Assembly: GCA_017939795.1 (NCBI GenBank)
Contig: JAGBAA010000033.1
Span: forward strand, 1-64,000
Origin: Thermoguttaceae bacterium
GTDB lineage: Bacteria > Planctomycetota > Planctomycetia > Pirellulales > Thermoguttaceae
Direction of reading: 5' to 3'
DNA: 64,000 bases
Part shown: positions 51,686 to 59,525 of the stretch, piece after piece
Layout of the letters: each line of letters begins with the position of its first letter
How positions within the stretch are numbered: position 1 is the first letter of the stretch
Translations under genes and position numbers: made by a program
The notes under the pieces: generated by a model
What the model was told of the DNA's origin: nothing
Databases searched by the model: none
Seen by the model: the letters and a program-made list of their open reading frames with translations, nothing else

Positions 51686-53002
51686 ATGGCTGAATACCTC
51701 CCCAACATTTCCAAAGTCAATTTTGAAGGTCCCGAAAGCAAGAATCCGCTCGCGTTCCGCTACTATGATCCGAACGAGCTGGTCGAAGGCAAGAGCATGA
51801 AAGACCACCTCAATTTCTCTGCCGCGTACTGGCACACCATGCGCATGAACGGCGTGGATCCCTTCGGTTCCGCGACCATGTCCCGTCCGTGGGAAGGTGC
51901 CGTCGATGACGTCGCCAACGCGCAGAAACGCGTCCGCGTCTTCTTCGAGATCTGCGAAAAGCTCCAGATGCCGTACTTCTGCTTCCATGACCGCGACGTG
52001 GCTCCCGAAGGCGCGACGCTTGCCGAGACGAACAAGAATCTCGACGAAGTCGTGAAGGTCTTCAAGGAAGAGATCGAACGCACCGGCATCCAGATGCTTT
52101 GGGGAACGGCGAACCTCTTCAGCAATCCGCGTTTCATGCACGGTGCAGCGACCTCCTGCAATGCGGACAGTTTCGCTTACGCGGCGGCGCAGGTCAAGAA
52201 AGCGATCGAAGTTTCCAAGGAACTCGGCGCGAAGGGCTACACGTTCTGGGGCGGCCGTGAAGGCTACATGTGCCTCTGGAACACGAACATGAAGCGCGAG
52301 ATCGACCATCTTGCCGCGTTCATGCACATGGCTGTCGATTACGCGAAAGAGATCGGCTTCGAAGGTCAGTTCTACTTTGAACCGAAACCGAAAGAACCGA
52401 CCAAGCACCAGTACGATTTCGACTCGGCCGCGTGCATCAACTTCCTCCGCGCCTACGGTCTGGCGGACAAGGTGAAGATGAACATCGAAACGAACCACGC
52501 GACGCTCGCAGGCCACACGGTCGAACACGAGCTGGAATACGCCGCGATGCAGGGCTGCCTCGGCTCCATCGACGCGAACGCCGGCGATATGCTCCTCGGC
52601 TGGGACACCGACCAGTTCCCGACCGACATTTACATGACGACGAAGATCATGCTCATCCTTCTGAAATACGGCGGATTCACCACGGGCGGTCTCAACTTCG
52701 ACGCGAAAGTCCGCCGCGACAGCTGGACGCCGGAAGACATTTTCTACGCGCACATCGGAGGTATGGACACCTTTGCCCGCGGTCTCCAGATCGCCGCGCA
52801 GATCCGCAAGGACGGCATCCTCGACGAAATGGTCGCGAAACGCTACGCCAGCTGGGATTCCGGGATCGGAGCCGAGATCGAAGCCGGGAAGCACGACTTC
52901 AAATCCCTTGAAAAGTACATGCTGGAAAAGGGCGAAGTCTCCGGCATCGCGTCCGGAAATCAGGAACTTTACGAAAACGTCGTGAACCGCTACATCTTCT
53001 AG
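51686..53002 (+). CDS. xylA: Xylose isomerase
   Basis: 438 aa; AAGGAG six bases before the ATG. Interconverts D-xylose and D-xylulose (and D-glucose/D-fructose) with two divalent metals. The length and the motifs [12 protein letters not shown] (catalytic His and Asp), [28 protein letters not shown] and [20 protein letters not shown] mark a class II (long) enzyme. No xylulokinase or xylose transporter is adjacent, so the pathway is scattered or the enzyme is used more broadly. Monocistronic, with its own promoter and terminator. Confidence 0.97.
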   Translation: MAEYLPNISKVNFEGPESKNPLAFRYYDPNELVEGKSMKDHLNFSAAYWHTMRMNGVDPFGSATMSRPWEGAVDDVANAQKRVRVFFEICEKLQMPYFCFHDRDVAPEGATLAETNKNLDEVVKVFKEEIERTGIQMLWGTANLFSNPRFMHGAATSCNADSFAYAAAQVKKAIEVSKELGAKGYTFWGGREGYMCLWNTNMKREIDHLAAFMHMAVDYAKEIGFEGQFYFEPKPKEPTKHQYDFDSAACINFLRAYGLADKVKMNIETNHATLAGHTVEHELEYAAMQGCLGSIDANAGDMLLGWDTDQFPTDIYMTTKIMLILLKYGGFTTGGLNFDAKVRRDSWTPEDIFYAHIGGMDTFARGLQIAAQIRKDGILDEMVAKRYASWDSGIGAEIEAGKHDFKSLEKYMLEKGEVSGIASGNQELYENVVNRYIF

Positions 53003-53033
53003 TCCGGACCTTACGGCATTTCTGAACCTGCGT

Positions 53034-53069
53034 AAAGCCGCTGGAGTCTCGATACTTCAGCGGCTTTTT
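53034..53069 (+). terminator. Intrinsic terminator of xylA
   Basis: AAAGCCGCTG (53034-53043) pairs with CAGCGGCTTT (53058-53067), with a T-run. Confidence 0.88.
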
Positions 53070-53116
53070 CCCGCCTCGCCCCGTCCTGCCAAACACACAA
53101 CACAAGGAGAACCAGC

Positions 53117-55198
53117 ATGAGACCCGCCGTTTCCATCCCCGCGTTTTTTCTTCTCGGCGCGATGAGCCTCCCGTGGAGTACCGCGTTTTGCGCGGATCCG
53201 CAGACGCTGACGGAAGAGCAAACTTCCGTTTCGGCACAGCAAACTCCCGTTTCCGCCTCTCTTTCATCCGAGGAAATTCACGAGCTTCAGGAAACCGCGT
53301 TTCAGGCTGCCGAACGCGGAGACGGAGACGAAGTCCTCCGCTGTGTCCGTCTCGGCGCGGATCCATGGTCATGGATGTCCTGCGCCGCACGAAAATGCCG
53401 TCCCGAAACGATGGAAGCTATCCTGAAACATACGCGGGAACATACTCCTGCCGACGAAGCGTGGATAACGGAAGCCCATATCGCATACTCAAACAGAAAC
53501 TGGCTGAACAACGCGGTCTCTGCGGGAAATCTCGCCATGGCAGAATACTTGCTCGACCATTTCGGGACAGAAATTTCCCAGTACACGCAATACACCCTCC
53601 TTTTCGAGGCGGCCGAAAGCTCGATCGAAATGTTCGATTTCCTTCAAAAACGCTTTCAGCTTCCCTACCGCTTCGACACGAAGTTTGAAAACGGCAAGGA
53701 ACTCATTCTTTTGGCGGCAGGAGGAGGAAATCTCCCTCTGGTCAGGCGTTTTCTCCAACAAAACGAAATTACAGACGAGAAACTCCGAGAAAAGATCATT
53801 TTCGAGGCCCACAAAAGTGAAAATCGGGCACTGGTCCATTTTCTCTTTAAGCAGGGATTCCCGCTGATACCCGGATCTCAACAGGAAAAACACCAGCCGC
53901 CAAAACCGGACACTCAAAGCGTCGCCGAAGCCTGCGAGACTGGGGATCTCACCCTGGTGAACGCCGCACTGGCAAGAAGCCGCGGAATCGCTCAGCCGGC
54001 CCTGAACAACGCGGTCCGAAGCGGGAATCTGGCGGTCGTGAAACGCATTCTGGACGCAGGCGCATACATCGACGAGCTGGAAATGGGGATGGAAGATGAA
54101 CTCGAAGATTCCGCCCTCGACACAGCTTTCAAAAATAAGCATTTCCATATCGCGGATCTCCTTCTGGAACGCGGTATCGACCCGCATCTCGTCCCGCTCG
54201 AAACGGTTTGCGCAGCAGGAAATGCGAAATATCTGAAAAAAATGTACCGGCTGTGGAATGAAACAGAGCCGCGAAAATACTATCCCGTAAAAGCAGCACC
54301 GCAGGACGTTCTTTCAGCCGGGCTGTTTTGGAAAAATCCGGAGATCATCCGTTACGCGGTCGAAGAACTGCACGCGATCACGAAAGAAAAGCCGTTTGAC
54401 GTTGAGGCATTCCGTTACGCCAATCGTCCTATCCTCGAATACCTTCTCCGTCATTCTCCCGGTCTGGAACTCACGGGTGAAGAGGGGGAACACCTTCTCA
54501 ACATGGCTGGATGGCATCTCGATCTGGTCACTCTGGAATTTTTCGACGCGCACGGATTCAAATTCGCTTCCTCGAAAGCGGCCGTCAATGCACTTTGCCA
54601 TGCCGTCGAAAAAGAAAACGACCTCGCGATCCAATTCCTTCTTGAAAAAGGCGTTCCCGCCGGAGTCCCGGACCAGTTTAGACGCACTGCGATCGAATGT
54701 GTCCGCCTGAACTCCCCAACCACACCGCGGATCCTCGACCTCCTCATCTCCCAATACGGCCAGGATCCGCTGGGACGAAACCTGCTTCTGATCAGGGCTT
54801 GCGCACGCAATGAAGTTTCCCTCATTTCCAGCCTGCTCGCGGAGGGGAAAGTGGACGTCAACGCGCGGAATTTCAGGGGAGAAACACCTTTACTGGCTCT
54901 GGCCGGCAGCTATATGCCCAAACTGGAGACGCTCCAGCTTCTGCTCGACCGCGGCGCGGACATTCACGCACGGGACGATGAGGGAAATACCGTCCTTCAC
55001 CGTCCCTTCTTCTGGCTCGATGTCGATCTTCAAGTCATGGAATTTCTGGTAAAGCAGGGCGTTGACCGGTCTGTAAAAAACCACGATGGAAAAACGGCAC
55101 TGGATCTTTACCGTAAAAGCCGCTACCGCCATCCCAGCCAGCTGGAAACACTTCTGGATCCCCAGACTCCTATTGTTCATGAATGGATCGATAAATAA
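53117..55198 (+). CDS. Secreted ankyrin-repeat protein
   Basis: 693 aa; AAGGAG eight bases before the ATG. Signal peptide 1-26 (...STAFCAD), then a Ser/Thr/Gln-rich spacer, then ankyrin repeats to the end. Clear repeats include ALHEA-type helices at QETAFQAAERGDGDEVLRCVRLGADP, LNNAVRSGNLAVVKRILDAGAYIDE, ALDTAFKNKHFHIADLLLERGIDP, and near the C-terminus VDVNARNFRGETPLLALA and ADIHARDDEGNTVLHRPFF, KNHDGKTALDLYRKS. Ankyrins bind proteins; secretion points to the periplasm or cell surface. The FGE-fold gene starts 29 bp downstream, so the two are one operon. Confidence 0.88.
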   Translation: MRPAVSIPAFFLLGAMSLPWSTAFCADPQTLTEEQTSVSAQQTPVSASLSSEEIHELQETAFQAAERGDGDEVLRCVRLGADPWSWMSCAARKCRPETMEAILKHTREHTPADEAWITEAHIAYSNRNWLNNAVSAGNLAMAEYLLDHFGTEISQYTQYTLLFEAAESSIEMFDFLQKRFQLPYRFDTKFENGKELILLAAGGGNLPLVRRFLQQNEITDEKLREKIIFEAHKSENRALVHFLFKQGFPLIPGSQQEKHQPPKPDTQSVAEACETGDLTLVNAALARSRGIAQPALNNAVRSGNLAVVKRILDAGAYIDELEMGMEDELEDSALDTAFKNKHFHIADLLLERGIDPHLVPLETVCAAGNAKYLKKMYRLWNETEPRKYYPVKAAPQDVLSAGLFWKNPEIIRYAVEELHAITKEKPFDVEAFRYANRPILEYLLRHSPGLELTGEEGEHLLNMAGWHLDLVTLEFFDAHGFKFASSKAAVNALCHAVEKENDLAIQFLLEKGVPAGVPDQFRRTAIECVRLNSPTTPRILDLLISQYGQDPLGRNLLLIRACARNEVSLISSLLAEGKVDVNARNFRGETPLLALAGSYMPKLETLQLLLDRGADIHARDDEGNTVLHRPFFWLDVDLQVMEFLVKQGVDRSVKNHDGKTALDLYRKSRYRHPSQLETLLDPQTPIVHEWIDK

Positions 55199-55227
55199 AC
55201 AGATCCCTATTTTAAATGGAGAGAAAA

Positions 55228-56184
55228 ATGCGTTCCCTTGCCCCCAATCCGGTCATTTTCTTCCTCTTTTTCGTCCTTTTCCTTTCCGCGTTCCCGCTCA
55301 TGGCAGAGGAACGGAAAGCAGGCGAGAAGCTCGTTCTGAACGACGCTGGGATCGAGTACGTTTTCCGGTGGTGTCCGCCGGGCGAATTCACGATGGGAAG
55401 TTCCTTTGAAGAATGGTACGAGTCCCGCTACCCGTACGATTTCAACGAACCGCGGCACACCGTCCGTCTGACGCGGGGTTTCTGGCTTCTCGAAACGCCC
55501 GTCACGGTCCGGATGTACCGCAAATTCGCGGAGGAGACCGGGCACGACAGCGGGAAAGGACTGAACGGCCTCGGCGGTTTCGGCTGGAGAGATGGAAAGA
55601 TCGTTCAGTCGGAAGACATCGATTGGACGGATCCGGGTTTCCCGCAGACCGACGACCATCCTGCCGTCTGCATCACGTGGGAAGATGCCGTTTCGTTCTG
55701 CCGCTGGCTCTCCGAGCGTCTGAAACGGACCGTGACGCTCCCAACGGAAGCCCAGTGGGAATACGCCGCCCGCGCAGGGACGCAGACCGTCTTTTTCTTT
55801 GGAGACGACCGGGAAGAAATGGTCCATTACGGAAATGTAGTGGACGAAACGTTTCGCGAAAAGGCGGGATTTCCGAAATCTCCGGGGATCCCCGAATTCC
55901 GCGACGGCTTTTTCTTCACCTCGCCCGTCCGTTCGTTCAGGCCGAATCCGTGGGGACTCTACGATCTGTACGGAAACGTCTTCGAATCGTGCCTCGACTG
56001 GTACGGCGAATACCCGACAGAAAGCGTGACGGACCCCGTCGGCCCTCCCGTCGGACAGTACCGGACAAATCGCGGCGGAAGCTGGGATTTCCTCATCCGC
56101 AGTGCACGAAGCGGTGCCCGAAGCTGGGATGCCCCCAACGTGCTTGACGCGGCTTTGGGATTTCGACTCTGCATCCCGGAATGA
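55228..56184 (+). CDS. Secreted SUMF1/FGE-fold protein lacking the catalytic cysteines
   Basis: 318 aa from ATG 55228 (GGAG seven bases upstream); an ATG at 55216 is also in frame. Signal peptide ends near PLMAEE. FGE-sulfatase domain (PF03781-like): FRWCPPGEFTMGSS, HTVRLTRGFWLLETPVTVRMYRKF, AVCITWEDAVSFCRWLSERL, TLPTEAQWEYAARAG, NPWGLYDLYGNVFESCLDWYG, NRGGSWDFLIRSARSGARS and LGFRLC. In true formylglycine-generating enzymes the stretch after GGS[YW] has two cysteines that bind copper; here it is DFLIRSARS with none, so sulfatase activation is not expected. Coupled with the secreted ankyrin protein. Confidence 0.88.
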   Translation: MRSLAPNPVIFFLFFVLFLSAFPLMAEERKAGEKLVLNDAGIEYVFRWCPPGEFTMGSSFEEWYESRYPYDFNEPRHTVRLTRGFWLLETPVTVRMYRKFAEETGHDSGKGLNGLGGFGWRDGKIVQSEDIDWTDPGFPQTDDHPAVCITWEDAVSFCRWLSERLKRTVTLPTEAQWEYAARAGTQTVFFFGDDREEMVHYGNVVDETFREKAGFPKSPGIPEFRDGFFFTSPVRSFRPNPWGLYDLYGNVFESCLDWYGEYPTESVTDPVGPPVGQYRTNRGGSWDFLIRSARSGARSWDAPNVLDAALGFRLCIPE

Positions 56185-56291
56185 TTTTACCTGTTCTGAC
56201 GTCATTTTAGATCGTGAAAGATTTTCTGCGGACAAAAACAAAAAATTTTCTTCAAAATGGAGAAAAGTCCGCAGAAAATTTCCGCGCCTCC

Positions 56292-56319
56292 TTGAAATTT
56301 CATCGAAGTCTGCTAAAAT
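56292..56319 (+). promoter_or_regulatory. Promoter of hom
   Basis: TTGAAA (56292-56297), 16-bp spacer, TAAAAT (56314-56319) preceded by GC; predicted start near 56326. Confidence 0.55.
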
Positions 56320-56363
56320 AATGGAAAATTCAGAAATACCTTTAACCCATTTTAAATGAACCC

Positions 56364-57677
56364 ATGAAAACAATCAAAGTTGGCCTGGTCGGATTTGGTA
56401 CCATCGGTACCGGCGTGGCAAAGCTCCTCCTTCTTGAAAAAGAACGTATCTGCAAGCGTACCGGCTGCGATGTACAGCTCGTGAAGATCGTGGACCTCGA
56501 CACGACGCGCGACCGCGGCATTCAGCTTCCGGAAGGCATGCTTTCCGCCGACTATCATGATATTCTGAACGATCCGGAGATCTCGCTCGTCGTCCAGCTC
56601 ATCGGCGGCACGGGCGTGGAACGGACCATTATGCTCGAAATGATCGAGGCCGGCAAAAATATCGTCACGGCCAACAAAGCGCTTTTGGCTACCTACGGAG
56701 AAGAGATCTTCTGCGCAGCCCGGAAAAAAGGCGTTTCCGTCGCGTTTGAAGCGGCGGTCGGAGGCGGCATCCCGATCATCGCAGCCATCAGCGAATCGCT
56801 CGCGGCCAACGAGATCGAGTCGATCCATGCGATCCTGAACGGCACGTGCAATTTCATCCTCTCCAATATGGAAGAACACGGAAGCGACTACGCGCCGACC
56901 CTCAAGGAAGCCCAGCGTCTCGGTTTTGCCGAAGCCAACCCGGCCATGGACGTGGAAGGGTCCGACACCGCGCAGAAACTCTCGATCCTCTCGCACATCG
57001 CGTTCGGTGTCCATCTCGACTGGAAAGACATTCCCAAAGTCGGAATCGAGACCGTCTCGGGCACGGATTTCCGATACGCCAAACTGCTCGGATACAGCAT
57101 CAAGCTGCTCGCCATTGCGAATCGTCTCCGCAGCGAAAACGGCGCGCCGGACAAACTGGAACTGAGCGTCTGCCCCACGATGGTGAAAAAAGGCTCGCCG
57201 ATCGCGGCCGTCAGCGGTGCGTACAATGCGGTCAGCGTCATTGGGGATGCCGTCGAGCACTCCTTCTATTACGGTAAAGGCGCGGGTGAGCTTCCCACGG
57301 CAAGTGCCGTCGTCGCGGACGTCATCGATACGATCGTCGGACGTACGAAGATCACTTTCGATACGCTCGATCTCTGGAATCCGGAAAAACCGGCCGAAAA
57401 TATCGAGATCGCCAAAGCTGCGGACGTCACGGGACGCTACTATCTCCGCGTGATGGTGGAAGACCGCCTCGGTGTGATCGCAGATCTGGCCGACATCCTG
57501 AGCAAGGCGGGGATCTCGATCTGCTCCTGCGTGCAGGAAAATTCGAACGACAACATCATTCCGATCATCATCATGACGCATGAAACGACGGAAGGTGCGA
57601 TCCTCGGTGCGATCGGATCCATCAATCAGCTGGACTGCGTCGTGAACGAGACCGTGCGTATGCGCATTTACGGCTGA
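56364..57677 (+). CDS. hom: Homoserine dehydrogenase
   Basis: 437 aa. Reduces aspartate semialdehyde to homoserine on the way to threonine and methionine. NAD(P)-binding GLVGFGTIGTGVAKLL, TANKALLA, FEAAVGGGIPII, the catalytic-domain region ILNGTCNFILSNM and GFAEANPAMDVEGSDTAQKL, then a C-terminal ACT domain (about 350-437) with YYLRVMVEDRLGVIADLADILSKAGISI for feedback control by threonine. No Shine-Dalgarno sequence precedes the ATG; the leader is about 38 nt. Monocistronic. Confidence 0.96.
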   Translation: MKTIKVGLVGFGTIGTGVAKLLLLEKERICKRTGCDVQLVKIVDLDTTRDRGIQLPEGMLSADYHDILNDPEISLVVQLIGGTGVERTIMLEMIEAGKNIVTANKALLATYGEEIFCAARKKGVSVAFEAAVGGGIPIIAAISESLAANEIESIHAILNGTCNFILSNMEEHGSDYAPTLKEAQRLGFAEANPAMDVEGSDTAQKLSILSHIAFGVHLDWKDIPKVGIETVSGTDFRYAKLLGYSIKLLAIANRLRSENGAPDKLELSVCPTMVKKGSPIAAVSGAYNAVSVIGDAVEHSFYYGKGAGELPTASAVVADVIDTIVGRTKITFDTLDLWNPEKPAENIEIAKAADVTGRYYLRVMVEDRLGVIADLADILSKAGISICSCVQENSNDNIIPIIIMTHETTEGAILGAIGSINQLDCVVNETVRMRIYG

Positions 57678-57719
57678 TCTCGCAAATTCCGCAAAATTTT
57701 CAAAATGAGAAAAAGAACG

Positions 57720-57753
57720 AAGCGGTACTTAAAGTGCCGCTTTCTCTTTTTTT
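57720..57753 (+). terminator. Intrinsic terminator of hom
   Basis: AAGCGGTAC (57720-57728) pairs with GTGCCGCTT (57734-57742), one U-G pair, then TCTCTTTTTTT. Confidence 0.88.
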
Positions 57754-57858
57754 AAGAGAATGACCTCATCAAAACAGTCCGGCAAACCTCCCAAATTGGG
57801 CAAATTCCCCTTTCCTTCTGGATTTTTTGTGAGAAAAATTCTTTATATTTTCCCAATT

Positions 57859-57886
57859 TTGACAAATTTTGCTAAAATGCTAAAAT
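57859..57886 (+). promoter_or_regulatory. Distal promoter P1 of the HTH-receiver gene
   Basis: TTGACA (57859-57864), 16-bp spacer, TAAAAT (57881-57886). Confidence 0.55.
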
Positions 57887-57891
57887 TGGTA

Positions 57892-57919
57892 TTGACACTA
57901 CAGGTAAAATAGGTATAAT
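57892..57919 (+). promoter_or_regulatory. Proximal promoter P2 of the HTH-receiver gene, full consensus
   Basis: TTGACA (57892-57897), 16-bp spacer, TATAAT (57914-57919): both hexamers match consensus. It lies 33 bp downstream of P1; predicted start near 57926, leader about 88 nt. Confidence 0.75.
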
Positions 57920-58013
57920 CGGAACTATCAGAAAAAAAGGAAATGCCGGCATGACTGGGATTCTCTGAAAAATATGAGTGATAGTAACACTACGGTATTA
58001 GGAAGGAATTAAA

Positions 58014-58598
58014 ATGGCCGTGATGAAAACTGTGTACACGACAGGCGAAGCCGCGAAAATTTGCAAGGTGAGTCAGCAGACCATCATTCGCTGCTTTGAT
58101 ACGGGACAGCTGAAAGGATTCCGCGTCCCGGGGAGCCGTTTTCGCCGTATTCCGCGCGAACAGCTCTTTATTTTCATGCGAGAGAACAACATTCCGACGG
58201 ATGCGCTTGAAAGCCAGCTCCGCAAGATCCTGCTGGTCGACGACGACGCAGAGATCGTCACGCTGATCCAGGATATGCTCCAGCGCGACGGGAGATTTGA
58301 AGTTCGCTCGGCAAATAACGGCTTTGATGCGGGTATGATGGTCAAGGAATACCATCCCGACCTCATCGTTCTGGACGTCATGCTTCCCGACATCAACGGC
58401 AAGGAAGTCTGCCAGCGCGTCCGCAGCGACAAAACGATGGATGATGTGCGCATCATCTGCATTTCCGGCATGGTGGAAGAAAACCGCATTCGCGATCTGA
58501 AAGAAAGCGGAGCGAATGAATTCCTTCAGAAACCGTTCGACGTCGATACCCTGCTGAAGCTCATCTGCCAGCATCTCGACATGGAAGTCAACCGCTGA
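58014..58598 (+). CDS. Response regulator with N-terminal excisionase/MerR-type HTH
   Basis: 194 aa; AGGA seven bases before ATG. Residues about 7-55 form a winged-helix HTH of excisionase type (YTTGEAAKICKVSQQTIIRCFDTGQLKGFRVPGSRFRRIPREQL). Residues 71-190 are a receiver domain: acidic D76-D78, phospho-acceptor D121 (IVLDVMLPD), conserved Ser/Thr in CISGM and Lys in FLQKPFD. The HTH comes first and the receiver last, the reverse of OmpR-type regulators. The next gene encodes a histidine kinase, but a terminator-like hairpin lies between. Tandem promoters suggest high or dually controlled expression. Confidence 0.9.
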   Translation: MAVMKTVYTTGEAAKICKVSQQTIIRCFDTGQLKGFRVPGSRFRRIPREQLFIFMRENNIPTDALESQLRKILLVDDDAEIVTLIQDMLQRDGRFEVRSANNGFDAGMMVKEYHPDLIVLDVMLPDINGKEVCQRVRSDKTMDDVRIICISGMVEENRIRDLKESGANEFLQKPFDVDTLLKLICQHLDMEVNR

Positions 58599-58617
58599 TC
58601 GACTCAGCGTTTTTTGC

Positions 58618-58651
58618 GGAGTTGGAGTTCCGGGCTTCGACTCCTTTTTTT
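58618..58651 (+). terminator. Terminator or attenuator between regulator and kinase
   Basis: GGAGTTG (58618-58624) pairs with CGACTCC (58638-58644), one U-G pair, then seven T. It ends most transcripts of the regulator and would lower kinase expression. Confidence 0.75.
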
Positions 58652-58709
58652 ATTCCGGAACCGCCGGGAGCCTGTTTTCATTCCGCTGTTTATTCATTGG
58701 ACGCACACG

Positions 58710-59468
58710 ATGCCTGACCCTTCCGAATATCGTTCCCTCTCACCGGAACTCCTTGCCGAGTTTTCCGCGGGTGCGGGACATGACCTGAACAATCCGCTGG
58801 CGGCCGTCAGCGGACGGGTCCAGCTTTTGCTTCGGGAGGAAACGGATCCGGCGAAATGTGCCGACCTCGCAGTGATCCTGACGCAGGTCAAGCGGGCACA
58901 GGACATGATCGCGGACCTCCGGCTGATCGCCAGACCGCCGATGCCGGAAAAAAAACAGTTTCAGATCCCTGATTTTCTGGAAAAGCTCCGAGTCAGCTTC
59001 GCGGAAAGATTTCAGCAGCAGGGGGTCTCTTTTCAGATCCGAAAACCGGCTTCCGACACGGAACTCAAAACGATAAACGGCGGACCGGAGGAGTCAGGCG
59101 AACCGGAGGAAACAGAGACACACCAGGACATTCTCTTTGCCGACGAAACGCAAATGATGGTCCTTTTCCGGGCACTCGTGAAGAATTCACTCCGGGCGAT
59201 GGGCGGTCCGGGAGAACTCACCATTTCGTACCGCCGGCGTCCGATGAAAGCATTGACCGAGTTTTTCATCACAGACTCCGGGACCGGAATTCCCTGCGAG
59301 ATCCGTCCATTCATCTTCGATCCCTACTTTTCTTCCTACCAATCCGGCCGAGGGCTGGGGTTTGGCTTGACGAAAGCGCGAATTCTTGCTAAAATGCATG
59401 GTGGAGACGTCGTTTTTGATGAAACGGCCCCCCAAACCACTTTCCGCGTCACGATTTCCGACCATTGA
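58710..59468 (+). CDS. Soluble sensor histidine kinase
   Basis: 252 aa from ATG 58710; a frame from 58614 overlaps the terminator and is excluded. H-box AGAGHDLNNPLAAVSGRVQLL with phospho-acceptor H24, dimerisation helices to about 75, then an HATPase domain: N-box LVKNSLRAMGG, G1 DSGTGIP, F-box IFDPYF, G2 GRGLGFGLTKA. There is no sensor, PAS or membrane segment, so it must receive its signal from a partner protein. An inserted acidic loop (about 120-140) is present. Partner is probably the HTH-receiver protein just upstream, by position only. Confidence 0.88.
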   Translation: MPDPSEYRSLSPELLAEFSAGAGHDLNNPLAAVSGRVQLLLREETDPAKCADLAVILTQVKRAQDMIADLRLIARPPMPEKKQFQIPDFLEKLRVSFAERFQQQGVSFQIRKPASDTELKTINGGPEESGEPEETETHQDILFADETQMMVLFRALVKNSLRAMGGPGELTISYRRRPMKALTEFFITDSGTGIPCEIRPFIFDPYFSSYQSGRGLGFGLTKARILAKMHGGDVVFDETAPQTTFRVTISDH

Positions 59469-59525
59469 TCCATCGGAAACGGATGATGCATCCATTTCTC
59501 CGCCCTTTCCTTAAGGACCCGCCTC

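Noticed and set aside
55228-56184. Active formylglycine-generating enzyme for sulfatases
   Set aside because: The fold is right but the catalytic cysteine pair is missing, and no sulfatase gene is in the window.
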